DNA from: Hydrangea macrophylla | Taxonomy: Eukaryota; Streptophyta; Magnoliopsida; Cornales; Hydrangeaceae | Length of the DNA: 64,000 nt | Assembly (NCBI GenBank): GCA_033977485.1 | Contig: CM066994.1 | Span: 28,240,681-28,304,680, forward strand | Direction: 5' to 3' | In this document: positions 1 through 11,162 of the stretch, piece by piece | Layout of the letters: each line of letters starts with the position of its first letter | Numbering within the stretch: position 1 is the first letter of the stretch | The notes under the pieces: generated by a model | Told to the model about the DNA's origin: nothing | Seen by the model: only the letters and a program-made list of their open reading frames with translations | Databases searched by the model: none | Program-made: the position numbers and the translations under genes

Positions 1-11
1 TGGGATTTTCG

Positions 12-203
12 ATGCATATTGAAGCAGCCATACCCGATTGGAGGGATAAATTTCTCTGTTACAAACTATTTAAGAAGCTCCTCAATCACTTTTCGGTGGC
101 CACTACCAATCATCCTTACCTTTTGATTGATGCCGATGCCGTCATCGGAGTTGACGATTTAGAGAGTTACATGCCATCTTTGGAGGCTCTACAGGATTGG
201 TAA
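12..203 (+). pseudogene. SPX-domain-like N-terminal fragment
   Basis: A 63-codon open frame at the window edge reads IEAAIPDWRDKFLCYKLFKKLL near its start. This resembles the first helix of plant SPX domains, where the family pattern is roughly I-E-x-x-[LI]-P-[ED]-W-R-D-K-F-L-x-Y-K-x-L-K-K. SPX domains sense inositol pyrophosphates and regulate phosphate-starvation signalling. The canonical MKFGK start is missing, the residues after about position 30 do not match SPX, and the frame stops at 203 without the rest of the roughly 150-residue domain. It could be a first exon or, more likely, a decayed fragment. The assignment rests on about 20 residues. Confidence 0.4.
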
Positions 204-814
204 CAATTATTGTTGTGAATGAGAACATGAAATTTGAGAGTCAGAGTTCTCGACACAGATTGATACAAGAAAGAAAATCACAGATCAGAAATTCGAGTGA
301 AGCACAGTCTGGAGTTCTGGTATAGAGAGATAAGTGAGAATTTCTCTTCGAAAAGTGAGAATTTCTCACATAAAAGTGAGAAATTTGTATTAAAAAGTGA
401 GAAATTTATTTTTATTTCGTGAGAAATTACTTGTCATATCAATTTCAAAAGGTGTGAATTTATTTTTTATTTTTTTTGAAATTCTTCTCGAAAATTGTTA
501 ATTGTTGATAAATTTCTCATCAAATCCTCTCTATGTGTATGCTTATTTTTGTTTTAAAAGTGGGTTATTCTACCCTTTTAGTATGAGTGAGAAATTTTTC
601 ATTATTATACACATTAAAATATGAAATTCTCACTATTTTCAATACTTAGTTAATATAGTGAGCAATTTCACATTATTTTAGTGCACTCTCATTGATAATT
701 TTTTCAGTTTTTAAGTATGAAGTTCTAAATACGTAGTGCGAATTTATCAAGAGTTTGTGAGAAATTTCTTGGTGATGGTGGACTTTATATGGAGATTATT
801 TCTCAGTTTTTAGT
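204..814. repeat. AT-rich stretch with recurring GTGAGAAATT motif
   Basis: No gene is visible. From about 330 to 770 the words GTGAGAAATT and GTGAGAATTT recur at irregular spacing, at about 331, 355, 378, 398, 420, 583 and 757. The first five are 20-24 bp apart and look like a degenerate short tandem repeat; the others are scattered. Confidence 0.4.
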
Positions 815-909
815 TATATATGGTAACTGATTTATCATATATAAATTAGTTTATATATGTACATGTATGAATTGTGGAATAAATGATGATAAATCAGTTA
901 CCATATATA
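815..909. repeat. Inverted repeat with 24-bp perfect arms
   Basis: Arms at 815-838 and 886-909 are exact reverse complements, with core GGTAACTGATTTATCAT. They enclose 47 bp of AT-rich loop. A (TA)n run follows at about 913-927. It could be a small MITE or a cruciform-forming palindrome. No target duplication could be fixed because the flanks are TA-rich. Confidence 0.6.
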
Positions 910-1057
910 GTTATATATATATATATACATTTCTATAAAAATAATATAAGGGTATTTTAGTCTTCAAATTAGGCAAGGGACTAATTTCTAGATTCGTTTT
1001 AAAAAAGGACATATTTCTAGTTAGATGCATATATTAGGACTAAATATTAAATTACCC

Positions 1058-1457
1058 TTTCCAAAATATGTGGAAGTTTAGCACAGCGTGGACAGTTTTG
1101 AACATAAACTGGTATTTTCGGGGCGCGGTGGTCACCACAAAAATACAGGAATTTCATTTTAGTGTAAGAAGTGATTTCCTGGTTTCATAAAAATACTGAT
1201 TGAGTCAAAAGGAAATATTTCCACCATTTTGAAATACAGATTTTGAAATCCACACAGGTATTACTAACTTTTGTAAAAATTACAATTTGACCCCAAAAGA
1301 ATTTTAATTGTGAAATAAAACAAGAAATCAGTTTTAACATTTAAGAATTGTATATAACAATGAGATTAACAATACAGATTAATCATGAAAATTCAAATTG
1401 AATTTAAATATGTCAAATGCAATTACAAGAAATTAAATGAAAATGTAGGTTATTACA
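1058..1457 (-). mobile_element. Truncated LTR fragment (LTR-1 family), reversed
   Basis: Read on the minus strand, 1457 down to about 1058 matches the first 400 bases of the solo LTR at 20160-23167. It starts with the same TGTAATAACCT terminus, shares TGGATTTCAAAATCTGTATT and the GGTGGTCACCACAA-type region, and ends near the CTTCCACAGATTTTGG segment. Only the U3 end is present; the match stops inside the LTR, so this is a truncated copy. The two copies are in opposite orientation. Confidence 0.75.
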
Positions 1458-2430
1458 AATACTATATCAAAGGATTGATAATGTTATTAGCGATTGATAA
1501 TATCAAGTGGGAATAATTAAATAGGCATTAAATTGCACTATATGTATGGTACCAGAGTATAGGCCCAATAATTTGATCTAAAAAAAAAGTATCAAAAAAA
1601 TTTTGATCTAAAAAAAATTCAATTATAATTAGCATGTAAAAGTGTTTTTAATTTGATGGGCGTAAATACACTTAATTAGATATTTATATTCTTAATTTTA
1701 CAAAATATCGGGGAAAAAAATTATGTTACAGTTCCTAAATTTGTATCGCAGCATTTGCAATTGAAGGTGTATTGTGTATATACCAAAAATCCTTGAAAAA
1801 AAAAAGTATATGCCAAGAATTGAGTAATGTTGTGCTTCCCAAATACCTTATCAGTTGTACCATATGTAGTGGCATGTTGTACCATTGACTACTATCATAG
1901 TATATGGATCATGTGGTATAATTGTTATGCTATTTGGGAACCAAATTTGAGAAACATAGCATTACTCCTAAAAACTACACAGGTAGTCTTGCCTTATTCT
2001 AATTCCATTTGCCAAACGAGGCCTTAGTTTTCAATGTGCTAATTCGTCATCCACCAGGCAGTCTTACAGCCTACAGGAGGTGTATGACATTTAACTTCAC
2101 ATGTGTCAACCGGTTGGGTAGGTATTAAGTAAAGTGTAGTGGTTCGGTGAAAACGACAAGGTTTAAATATTCCAAAGGTCAATATTTTCAAATATCCGAT
2201 CCAAGGGCTCATATCCTTGGTTGCATAGTACAACGAATACTACATGGTTGTATCATAGGTTAGCAGATGCTCTAATTTAATTTGTTAAGATTAAAACTAT
2301 GTTTGGGGCTTAATCGTTGGTTAAAGAATGCTAGAAGGTAAGCAAGAGAGCTAATACAGAAAAATTAAAAAGAGAGCTCATTGAAACAACAATGTGTGGT
2401 AAAAAAATAACAATTAAAGGACACTTATTA
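1458..2430. other. No gene seen; flank shared with 9.86-10.06 kb
   Basis: AT-rich sequence without a convincing gene. The part from about 2240 onward (AGCAGATGCTC, then ACAACAATGTGT and GGACACTT) is similar to 9870-10060 and to 34825-35000. It is a third copy of the NAC-cluster intergenic flank. Confidence 0.5.
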
Positions 2431-2679
2431 GGGTCTGTTTGGGAATTACCAAAAAAAAAAAAAAAGATCTGGTTCAGTCCAAATCGACTTTTTATTTGGT
2501 TTTTATGAGAACCAAGTGTAGGTTAGTTAGACAGAGAACTTGTTTGAAGTCATTTGTTAGATTATGCACAGATTCCTATGTAAGAAATCAACACTCACCA
2601 AACAATGTTCTCACAAGAACCAAATAAAATTGGACTTGGACTGAACCAGATCTTATTTTATGCCTCTCCAAACATGCCC
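2431..2679. mobile_element. PIF/Harbinger-like MITE, 249 bp
   Basis: The element starts GGGTCTGTTTGGGA and ends CTCCAAACATGCCC. Inner arms AAGATCTGGTTCAGTCC and GGACTGAACCAGATCTT are exact reverse complements. The homologous sequence at about 10015 lacks it, which supports insertion. The flanks are TTA on the left and TAA on the right, so a clean 3-bp duplication is not proven. The superfamily call rests on the GGGTCTGTTTGG terminus. Confidence 0.65.
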
Positions 2680-3941
2680 TAATATTTTTGAATTAGTTAT
2701 GTTAACTTAGAAATTAGTCGGAGAAGGTTGTAAAATTTTAGGATGTGAAGCATGTTTCCATCAAAGAAGAAGATTGTGCATGTTCGGGAACCTCGCCCAG
2801 CGAGAGTGTTATCCCACTCGAGCGAACATGACTTTGTGTGAGGGAGGATTGGGTTGCTAGAGGCGAGGTAGTGGAGTGTTAAAGACTGTAATGTTGCTTG
2901 CTCGAGGAGTCACTCGCGCGAGGGCTCGCTCGTACGAGCCGCTCAGGTGACTACACAGATTATGGAATTGTTTCCTATTTTGATTAGGAAACTGTGTTGG
3001 CTTAGGAAACATGTATATGGTTGTTTATTTCAATTTTTTTCATTGTATATTGGTATGTTTGAGAGAATACGAAGAGAGATCACAGGTTGAGAGTCTGTCT
3101 TGTAACCCTAGATCAAAACAAAATTGCAAAAAGGAAATCACCCAAAACCCAAAAACAGAATCATCCTAACCAAATTGACCAGAATCCCTTGCGAAGAATA
3201 AGGCACAATAGGACACATACGTAGATATGTGGAAGCAAAACTACTTCCTGCTGTGAATTACAATGCCTCCATGCCAACAATACACATCAAAAACAATGTC
3301 AGCCCAGTGCGAATAACTCGATCTCAACCCAACGCCACAGCATGCCGGCATTAAAGATTCAAACTAGCAAAAAACCAAATCACAAAGACCGAACCAATAA
3401 TGGAAACCAAGATCATGTGGTTCTAAAGGAAAACATTAACACAACAAATCCACAAACCCCGAACCATATCAGATCATAATCTGGCAGAGAAATGTAGATT
3501 TTGTAACCTTCATAGTACTCAAAACCATAGGAACCAAATAATTTGTGATAAACCTCATAGCTTTTGCTAGATAGTAAGCCCAAACCACCGAGAAGAGTTT
3601 GAAATTAGGTACATAAACTTGACGATGATTGATAAAAAGTTATCCAAAAAAACACGGTATGAAATCAATCTAGCATGGCCATCAAACCAAAATAAAAGAC
3701 AATTAGAACCCCAAATCAGACAGTGTCATGGGGATCTAATCTCATCTTTGAAAAGGAGCGAGAAAAAGGAACACCCGTAACATACACCCCAGCCGATACA
3801 CCAAAACACACACTTCTCAAAGTAGAACACATATTAAAACACCACTCACGAAATGAATACGCACACCAAAACGTACACGAAAAGAATCAGCTAATTAAAG
3901 AGAAGACAAACACATCCAAACACATATGAAACACACCCAAA
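2680..3941. other. Unassigned; CpG-rich patch and LTR-like relic
   Basis: Between about 2765 and 2950 the sequence is unusually rich in CGAG/CTCG words (CTCGAGCGAAC, CACTCGCGCGAGG). This resembles the CpG-dense tract of solo LTR-1 at about 21525-21836. The following 150 bp looks like an LTR tail. From 3190 to 3940 no coding sequence was recognised. Confidence 0.3.
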
Positions 3942-3966
3942 ACACACACACACACACACACACACA
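3942..3966. repeat. (CA)n microsatellite
   Basis: An uninterrupted CA dinucleotide run of about 25 bp is followed by imperfect CATACACATA. It produces Cys-Met and His-Thr runs in overlapping open frames, which are not taken as genes. Confidence 0.9.
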
Positions 3967-4444
3967 TACACATACACATATCCATTCGGCCAAGGCTCCA
4001 ATAGCTCAACTTAATCCAATCGCTATGATCAAGAATAGCATAGAAATTCACATCAATATCATGAACAATTGGAGGACATTCCAAAACCACAATCGCATCA
4101 AGTCCGTGATCAAAGTAGCTGCAAAAATTGAAACCATTAGGACATGATGTCGAGCTTCCTTTGCAAACCCCTTGAAACAAGAAATCAATCCAAAAGCATG
4201 TTCCCGAGTGGAGCCAAGAGCCATAAATATCAGAGCTTGCTTCAAAACTTGCCAAGAAACATCTTCAAATTGCGCAAACAGTTGCCAAATTAACATACCA
4301 ATCAAAAAATCAGAATTCCAAAAACCACAAACTGTAGGTTGCTAGATGATTGCAAGCACATGAATTTTTTTTATATAATCCAGAATGGCTAGAAGAATAG
4401 CATGGCTAGTGATATATAAATCCAGGATCGCTAGTGATATATAT

Positions 4445-4620
4445 AGGGGGACTGCTAACTTACAGCACGACGCCCTTTTAGCGACGAAAAAATTACTTTA
4501 GCGATGAAAATTTTCATCGCTAAAAGTTGTGGTTTTTAGTGACAAACAATTTCGTCGTTAAAAGCATTTTTTCTCACTAAAAGCTGGTGTCACGTCGCTA
4601 ACCTACATCCACCAGCCCCT
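4445..4620. mobile_element. Palindromic MITE with AGCGACGAAA core
   Basis: The stretch contains repeated direct and inverted copies of TTTTAGCGACGAAA and TTTTCATCGCTAAAAG, and the ends GGGGGACTGCTAAC and GTTAGCG...CAGCCCC are roughly complementary. Both ends abut ATATAT. The AGCGACGAAA repeats resemble CACTA-related MITEs of eudicots, but this assignment is tentative. Confidence 0.6.
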
Positions 4621-5459
4621 ATATATGTATGACTAGAAATAGAAAGGAAATTAAAGAGAACACGAACAAGCAAAACACAGTGCACAATATATACAAAATC
4701 TGCTATTTCACAAGCATTAAGAACGTAGCATTTAGTCCCAAACTAGTCTAAGGTAAAAAAAAAAGCATAAAATTTAGAAAAAAGAATTGTATTACCATAA
4801 CCAAGAATTTGCAGTTACAAGAACAAATCAATGGTAAACAACAACTGATCAGTCCAGTAAAGAACAAAGATTACAACTTTTTGTGTTTTCATAGGAAAAA
4901 TCTAAAACCACCTAACTGATAGGAAAAGGGAACCTAAATCAGAACAAATTAAGGGACCAATAGAGCTCTGTACGTAGTATCCAATTGTTTATGTGCTTTT
5001 GGGTCGATCAGACGGTGACGACTGACTCTCATTGGCTTCTTATAGTTACTGATTATCATCCATTGGATATGTACTCGGATCAACCCAGTTCCTTATTTCA
5101 AAATTAACAATGTCATACAATGAACCTTCTGTTCTTGTATACATATCAAGTGCGGACATATTTAAAGTACTAATGTATCCATCTAAATCAAATGAATCTG
5201 GTAATGGGGGTATGTCTGGAACATGTATCAACGGCAAAGCAGTGGCATCTAAAGGATCAAAACTCTTTTGATTTGGGTTTTCTTCTTCTTGTGATCTCAA
5301 GATGTTTTGGGCTTCTCCTAACTTTTTTATAACCTGTATCTGTTTGCACCCAAAATCTGTATTTTGTACACATGGCCGATTATTTGGCGCATTTGGTAAA
5401 AAATGCTTGACAAATGGGTTCCTCATTAATAGAAGTGGCAAATATATAGGTACCAAAAG

Positions 5460-6600
5460 ATGTTGATGCTCGGACTAAATGACCGAAGGTGCGTGGGAGT
5501 TCGGACACATTCACTCATTCAGTCCATACATATTTGGTACATCAAAGCTCATTGGTCAATGTATTAATTGGTGTCATCATTGGTGGGCCCCTTGGATTGG
5601 TTTTAGTGAATTGAAGACTTGGCAAATATCATGCCATAGTTCTTCTCGGGCATAAGTTCATGTTCGATCACTATTCCCAATGTCGTAGTTCTTCTGGGGC
5701 CCAATGTCATTATGTCTTCATGGTTTGTCTTTTGCAAACACAATCAATACACACCAAGCCACCACCAATCGGACTGGACCCATCGATCTCCTTTTTACTT
5801 TATATATGACTGTTTCATAAAAACAATCATAAATTAGAAACAATTTTAGTAAAGTCATAAATAGTGTGATTATTTGTGACTTTTTTTAGAGATTATTTAT
5901 GACTTTTTTTTAAAGATTATTTATGATTTTTTAAAATATTTTTTATGACTTTTTTAAAAAGATTATTTATGACTTTTTTGAAGATTATTTATGACTGTAT
6001 CAATTAAAAAATAGTCATAAAAGTAATACTTATTTATGACTTTTTTTAACAAACTTTTTATGACTGCAATGTTATGACTTATTTTAAAAGCACAAAAAGT
6101 CATAAATATACATTTATGACTTTTTTTTAAAGTCATAATAAGAGATTGTTGTTTAGAGAATATATCAAACCATGTGGGGCCCATGAATAATTGCAAGTTC
6201 TACTACAATTTGTGAGTTCCAATAATTGTAAGTTCCAATGTAACAAATTGTGAGTCCCAATGGCAGACTTAGCCTTGAAGAAATCTCCACGAAGCTAAAC
6301 TTTTCCTCTATATATACAAATCAAAACCCAATAGATAAACTCCTCCAGCAACCCGATCAAACGCACAAACCTCCCAAAAAGCATCATTTTTTGCATTATT
6401 GTAGCATTTTCATTAGTGTTCCTTGCACTGTTTTATTTTTACTTTCTTAAGTAATTTCATTTCCTTTAATGCAATATATTTCCACCTTCTAAGCCTTGGT
6501 TTATATAATTTTTCTCCACCTTAACACACACACACACACACACACACACAAATCGAGCTGCAACAGCTCTGGCACGCCCAAAGCAAATTATTCTACCAAA
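5460..6600. mobile_element. Insertion inside NAC-A with TTTATGAC tandem repeat
   Basis: This stretch interrupts the NAC-A reading between the TENKQT-like and GEAQ segments and has no counterpart in NAC-B. From about 5850 to 6130 a unit of about 22 bp, built on GATTATTTATGACTTTTTT, repeats roughly six times. It is followed by inverted AAAGTCATAAAT words, giving foldback potential. Exact ends and target duplication were not found, so the transposon class is unknown. Confidence 0.5.
6523..6551. repeat. (AC)n microsatellite
   Basis: About 14 AC repeats near the downstream edge of the NAC-A insertion. Confidence 0.9.
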
Positions 6601-6915
6601 TAGTATCATAGTAAAATAAACCATTTAATGTTGTTTATTTATCTGTTGCAGACATATCTGAAGCATTCATGTATGCATAAAAATCTTCATCCAAAACAAA
6701 ATCAATATCATCCAGATTAACATCGTCCTCTTCCGGTAATGGGGGTATGTCCAGGACATGAATCATCGTCAAAGGAGTGGCGTCCATAGCATCTAAACTC
6801 TTATGATTCCCATTGTCTTCTTCTTGTGATTTCATGATTTTCTGGGCTTCCCCTAAATTCCCAACATGTGTATCATTAATCCCATCTCTATGATCCCCAC
6901 TAATCTCCTTAAATC

Positions 6916-6947
<32 letters not shown>

Positions 6948-7582
6948 CTTCTGACTTCTTTAATTCAATTCCTTTCTTTTTACAAAAAAAACATAATCAT
7001 CAGCACCCACGATCTCTTTAAGTGAATACTCATGCATGATCCAATCAGCATTGCTCTCATCAATCTCTTTTCCTTTGTTCTTCATTTCAAAATCAACATC
7101 TTTTTAAAGCCTATAACCTCTTTATTTTGGTTCTTAATTTTTTTGCCGGTTGTTTGGCCTTTCCAAGTCCCATAGCCCGTGGTTCTAGAAATGCAATTCT
7201 TGCTAATCATCTTCAATGGGGTTATAACATTGATTACAAAATCAACACTTTTCATATCTAATTTGTCATAGGTATTCACAATTTCCCATGGGTCTCCTTG
7301 AATGTAGAAGATAATCCATGGCTCAGAGGCATAAACGTCGTGCTCGATCACAGGACCACTCAACGACAGAGTTTTACTCGGTGTTTTGAGATTGAGATAA
7401 TGTGTGATAAACTCTTATTTCGTTGGTACAAAGTGAAATCCTGCTAGTATGGTTTTCTCCATTAATGAACGTAGTGTTGAACTTCATAAATTAATATATT
7501 TCTCTTTATTCAATATGATTTTTCTCCTCCAAAGGTGTGAGATACTTCGATGGTGTGTGTTTGTGTGATAACATAGATGCTC

Positions 7583-7589
7583 TATATAT
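7583..7589 (-). promoter_or_regulatory. TATA box of NAC-A
   Basis: TATATA lies about 125 bp upstream of the NAC-A start. It sits in a context (GTGTGTGATA, then GGTATGGGTGTG on the plus strand) shared with NAC-B, where the spacing is nearly the same. Confidence 0.45.
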
Positions 7590-7599
7590 GTAGGTATGG

Positions 7600-8266
7600 G
7601 TGTGTCGACTACTTGTGTGTTACTAACTTTATCCGGATAACCAACCACTTAGCTTTTCCAATCAAAGGGTGGTTAATTAGTGAATATCCGAATGATTTAT
7701 CAATATATTAATATGTTTTACTTAAATGTTATTTAAATGTTTTATTTATTTAAACAGGGTTAATTTTCAATCAAGGTAGATTAATATGTTCTCTGTGTTA
7801 TTTTAAATGGGTTAATTTCCAATCAAATTGTTTTATGGGGGATTAAAGCTAAAGGCTCTTATACCCAAACATGGCACAACAAAAACTCAAGCTAAAGGCT
7901 CTTATACTTAAACAAGGCATTAAGTCTTTGCACTTGTTTTTGGTCAAAAATACCCTTTTACGGCTAAAAAACTTTAAATTGTCACAACTTTTGATTTTAA
8001 CGTCTATTTTTTTTTTATTATATTTTTTATTATTTGTAAACTTTGGTGTTTGAAAATTAAAAAAACGAGATCTATCAAAAGTGACCAACATTAACCATGA
8101 AATGTAGTTTCCCTTCAGTCCAAAACCACAAGGGAGGTTAAGTGTTACTTTTGAATCACAGGGCAGTAAAGTAAATGGTCTAGCCCTAGGGGAGTAAAAT
8201 GTATTTAACCCTAATTTAAAAAACATGAAGATTGTTCTAGTGCTCTGCTCAATTTCAACAAATAAA
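7600..8266. other. NAC-A upstream flank, no gene
   Basis: No gene is seen. The flank contains the palindrome TATCCGGATA at about 7630 and is similar over about 650 bp to the NAC-B upstream region (14890-16780), including CTTTTGAATCACA near 8150 and 16650. Confidence 0.55.
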
Positions 8267-9290
8267 GGGTAAATTGCACTTTTCACCCTTTTAGTTTGAG
8301 GGTCGTGACTCTTTAGTCCCCAGAGTTTCTATTTCATTTTAGACCCTAGAGTTTCATAAGAATGATACTTAAGCTCAATTAGGTCTTTTAAATTAAACTT
8401 AAAACCCTAGTAGTTTAAAGATTAAACTAAACTCTCTAAAAGTTTTTTTTTAAATTAAGTACTTCATCTTTTCTTTGAATATCGAATTATTTTTACAACC
8501 ACCTTCTATCAATCTGGTATCAAAGTGTGGTTCCTCAGCCTGGTAACCTAGTAAACTTATTATATGAATATTAGATATACAAAAGAAGTAGAATCCGATA
8601 ATTTTAATAATTCAACATCATTGTAAATTAGAATATATAGAACACAAAATAAATTACTAAAATATTAAAAGAACTTATTAAAAATCTTAAAAATCATCAA
8701 TTAGAAATTGTTAACAAAGTTAGACATCTACAATATCTTGCATAAAAGCAGAAAAACAAAAAATTAGGGAAGAAGACCAAAAACCAGAAACCGTTGGATT
8801 CTTACCCTTGCTCATGTAAAGATGATCCTCCAGAAAATCCTTTTGAATTAGTAATCCATAAAAAGAAAGATACCTAAAAAAATGAGACTTTTTATTTAGG
8901 TATTTTACTCTTTATGGATTACTAAGATTCATTTTTTACTTGAATTATTTAAATTATCATATTCTAGTTTTTCTGTATATCTAATATTCATATAGTAAAT
9001 TTGCTAGGTTCCTAGGCTGAGGAACTAACCTTTGACACCAGATTAATTAGAGGTCATGATAAAATAATTTGATATTCGAAGAAAAGATAAAAATACAAAA
9101 TTTAAGAAAACTTTTGGGGAGTTTAATATAATTCTTTAAACCACTACGGTTACAAGATTAATTGTAAATGACCTGATTGGACTTAATTGTCACACTTAAG
9201 AAACTCTAGAGTCTTGAATGTTCAAATTGAAATTGCATGGACTAAAGTGTCACGACCCTCACACTACAAGGTAAAAAGTGTAATTTACCC
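8267..9290. mobile_element. 1-kb palindromic (foldback) element
   Basis: The ends are GGGTAAATTGCACTTTT and the imperfect reverse complement AAAAAGTGTAATTTACCC. Matching continues inward for more than 300 bp on each side (GAGGGTCGTGAC, TTTAAAGA, CTTTTCTTTGAATATC, GGTTCCTCAGCC, ATGAATATTAGATATACA), so the element is essentially one long hairpin with a loop of about 300 bp. The homologous NAC-B flank has the uninterrupted site (CAACAAATAAATAATC near 16760). The target duplication is blurred in A/T-rich flank. It belongs with the GGGTAAATT MITEs listed elsewhere. Confidence 0.75.
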
Positions 9291-9380
9291 ATAATAAATA
9301 GTATCTAGACAATGTTGTTGACATTGCATTTCCTTCTAATTGATTTGGTGGAGAATTGAAATGTCAAATTTTTTTTTTTG

Positions 9381-9720
9381 GGGTAAATTGAACTTTTCAC
9401 CCTTAAACTTTAGGTGGTTTAGCCCTTTACACCATAAAGTTTGAAATTTGGCATTTTCATCCCTAAAACTATGTTTGGGAGCTAGGGAGAGAAAGGAAAA
9501 GAAGATAAAGTCAAAAGTGAGGATAGAAAAGAAAAGAAGAGAAAGGATGGTAGTTTCTTTCATCTTGTTTGGGAGTTTAGGACAGAAGAGAACGTTACTT
9601 TCTTTCCTCTTATTTGCAAGTTGAGAAGAAAAGAGAAGTTTCACAACTATAGCAAAATAAGTCCAATTAGCCCTTTTAGTGACAAATACTTGTTCACTGG
9701 AATTTATTTGACGGATTTTG
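9381..9720. mobile_element. Truncated GGGTAAATT MITE with internal insertion
   Basis: The left arm GGGTAAATTGAACTTTTCACC matches the MITE at 16849. It is then interrupted at about 9466 by a purine-rich 170-bp stretch (GAAAAGAAGAGAAAGG). MITE sequence resumes at about 9637 (AAATAAGTCCAATTAGCCC). The right arm is missing. The other block has the same structure at about 34346-34690, so the changes predate the block duplication. Confidence 0.6.
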
Positions 9721-10541
9721 CTAGAATAGTTTGTTCTATATGGCAAAATGCAGCTTAATCTTTAAGTGAAATCGGATTTTCTTTTATTTTCTATGACCGC
9801 TCACCAAATAGATTTTATTTACATTCTCTACATTCGCAAACCAAATAGAACATATGATTGTCTACGATTAGCAGATGCTCCTATTAGCTTTGTCGTGATT
9901 GAACTATGCCCGGGTTGAAATGTTGAAATAGATATTGCTAGTAAGCGTGCTAAAAAAAATGAAGAAATGGCTGATACAACAATGTGTAGTAACAAATTTA
10001 CAATTATAGGACACTTTTTATATCTTCGGATTAATTGTGCTAACTTAGAAATTAGTCTGAAGTAAAACTTTAAAGGGATAAATACGCTGACCTCCCTCGA
10101 GGTTAAGTTTAATACCTGGACCTCTCCTGTAGTTTTTTTTTTATATTATTTATAACTACACGTACCTCTCTTGAGTTTAATGTTTAGGTAACTCCTTTCC
10201 CCCTCAGTTACAAAAACGTTATCACCCCTGACAAAAAGTGCTTTCGTCATTAAACAATTACGTTATTCTTCCAAAAATGACCTTAACTGTTCCTCTAATG
10301 TTTACTTTGACCTCCTTCGAGATTATATCAGATTACACAGACCTCCCTTGTAGTTTTTTAAAATTACACTAATCCATTTAAAATTTAAAAACATACCCAT
10401 TTAAATAATATGTATTGATCCTCCTCCGCCACCATCTTCACAACATACATACCACCACACAATTTAATACTTTTCCATATTTCTTCTCATTGATCTTGTG
10501 AATAGTGACACAACTACAATCAACTCAATACTTTTCAACTA
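9721..10541. other. Intergenic, no gene
   Basis: No coding sequence is visible. CTCCCTCGAGGTTAAG and GACCTCTCCTGTAGTTT (10090-10140), with the complementary GACCTCCTTCGAGATT near 10310, suggest another degenerate palindromic MITE at about 10075-10400. Its ends are not clear. Confidence 0.4.
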
Positions 10542-10882
10542 GGAAGCACCAACACTTCGGAAAAGAGCTTTGTACCCGTGTCCAACATGTACCGGATACT
10601 GACACTCATCCGACACACCTTTGACACGTATCGGACGTGGCAAATGCATGTCTTGTTTCTATTATGCAATTTTTAGAGGTGAACACATCACCGACATATG
10701 GCGGGACACTTTAAGGGACATGGAGAGAAGTTATTTTTGACCAAAAAGAGACTTTTGTTAGTTTTTTTTTTTTTTTTTTTACATTTTCAAAACTAAAACA
10801 GAGTTGGTTTTGTCAAGCATTACATCACTTATCTCCTCATGTTCTCCCGATATTAGTCTATCAAGACCCTTGTTGTTCGATC

Positions 10883-10932
<50 letters not shown>

Positions 10933-11162
10933 ATTTTCTTAATATTGAACAATAACGTTCGAAAAATGTGAAATGAACATCCTATAAATATTTGAATAAC
11001 ATTCCTAAAAAACGTAAGAAATGAACTTAAAATTAAACCAATTTTTTTTATAAAAAAAATGTGTATCCCTGCCGTGTCGTGTCGTGTCGTGTCATCATTT
11101 TTTTTAGGATTTATCGTGTCGACGTACCAATGTCGTGTCGCATCCGTGTCCGTGTTTCATGG
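10542..11162. mobile_element. MULE-like non-autonomous element, copy 1
   Basis: The ends GGAAGCACCAACAC and GTGTCCGTGTTTCATGG are inverted (GAAGCACCGACAC in the better-preserved copy at 35482). The subterminal regions are full of GTGTCGTGTC and GACACG words. The flanks TTTTCAACTA and TTTTTCAATA resemble a diverged 9-10 bp duplication. A CT microsatellite lies inside. No transposase is encoded. Confidence 0.5.
10886..10931. repeat. (CT)n microsatellite
   Basis: An uninterrupted CT run of about 46 bp. The orthologous tract at 35817-35873 is longer. Confidence 0.95.

Larger units (their letters stand above)
5046..7462 (-). pseudogene. NAC-A: broken NAC transcription factor gene
   Basis: The reading runs from the ATG at 7462 down to a stop at 5046. 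Its N-terminus, MEKTILAGFHFVPTK, has a stop codon where NAC-B has the Q of TDQELITHY. The frame resumes with HYLNL, PVIEHDVYASEPW and the GTWKGQTTGKKI segment. A one-base deletion at the codons for MLVFETK shifts the frame at about 7085. Residues equivalent to WIMHEYSLKEIVGA follow in another frame, then a T27 run at 6921-6947. The acidic module (SQEEDNGNHKS, IHVLDIPPLPEE) is at 6635-6835, and the last module (SQEEENPNQKSFD, VPDIPPLPD) is at 5046-5456. About 1.1 kb of foreign DNA separates these two parts. A functional protein is not possible as read. Identity with NAC-B is clear throughout. Confidence 0.85.

Noticed and set aside
3887..4255. 122-codon minus-strand frame with a Cys-Met run
   Set aside because: The Cys-Met run comes from the CA microsatellite and no family resemblance was found in the rest; left unannotated as a gene.
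7871..8286. Overlapping frames at 7849-8286 on both strands
   Set aside because: AT-rich flank and part of a palindromic element; no conserved motif and no paralogous frame upstream of NAC-B.
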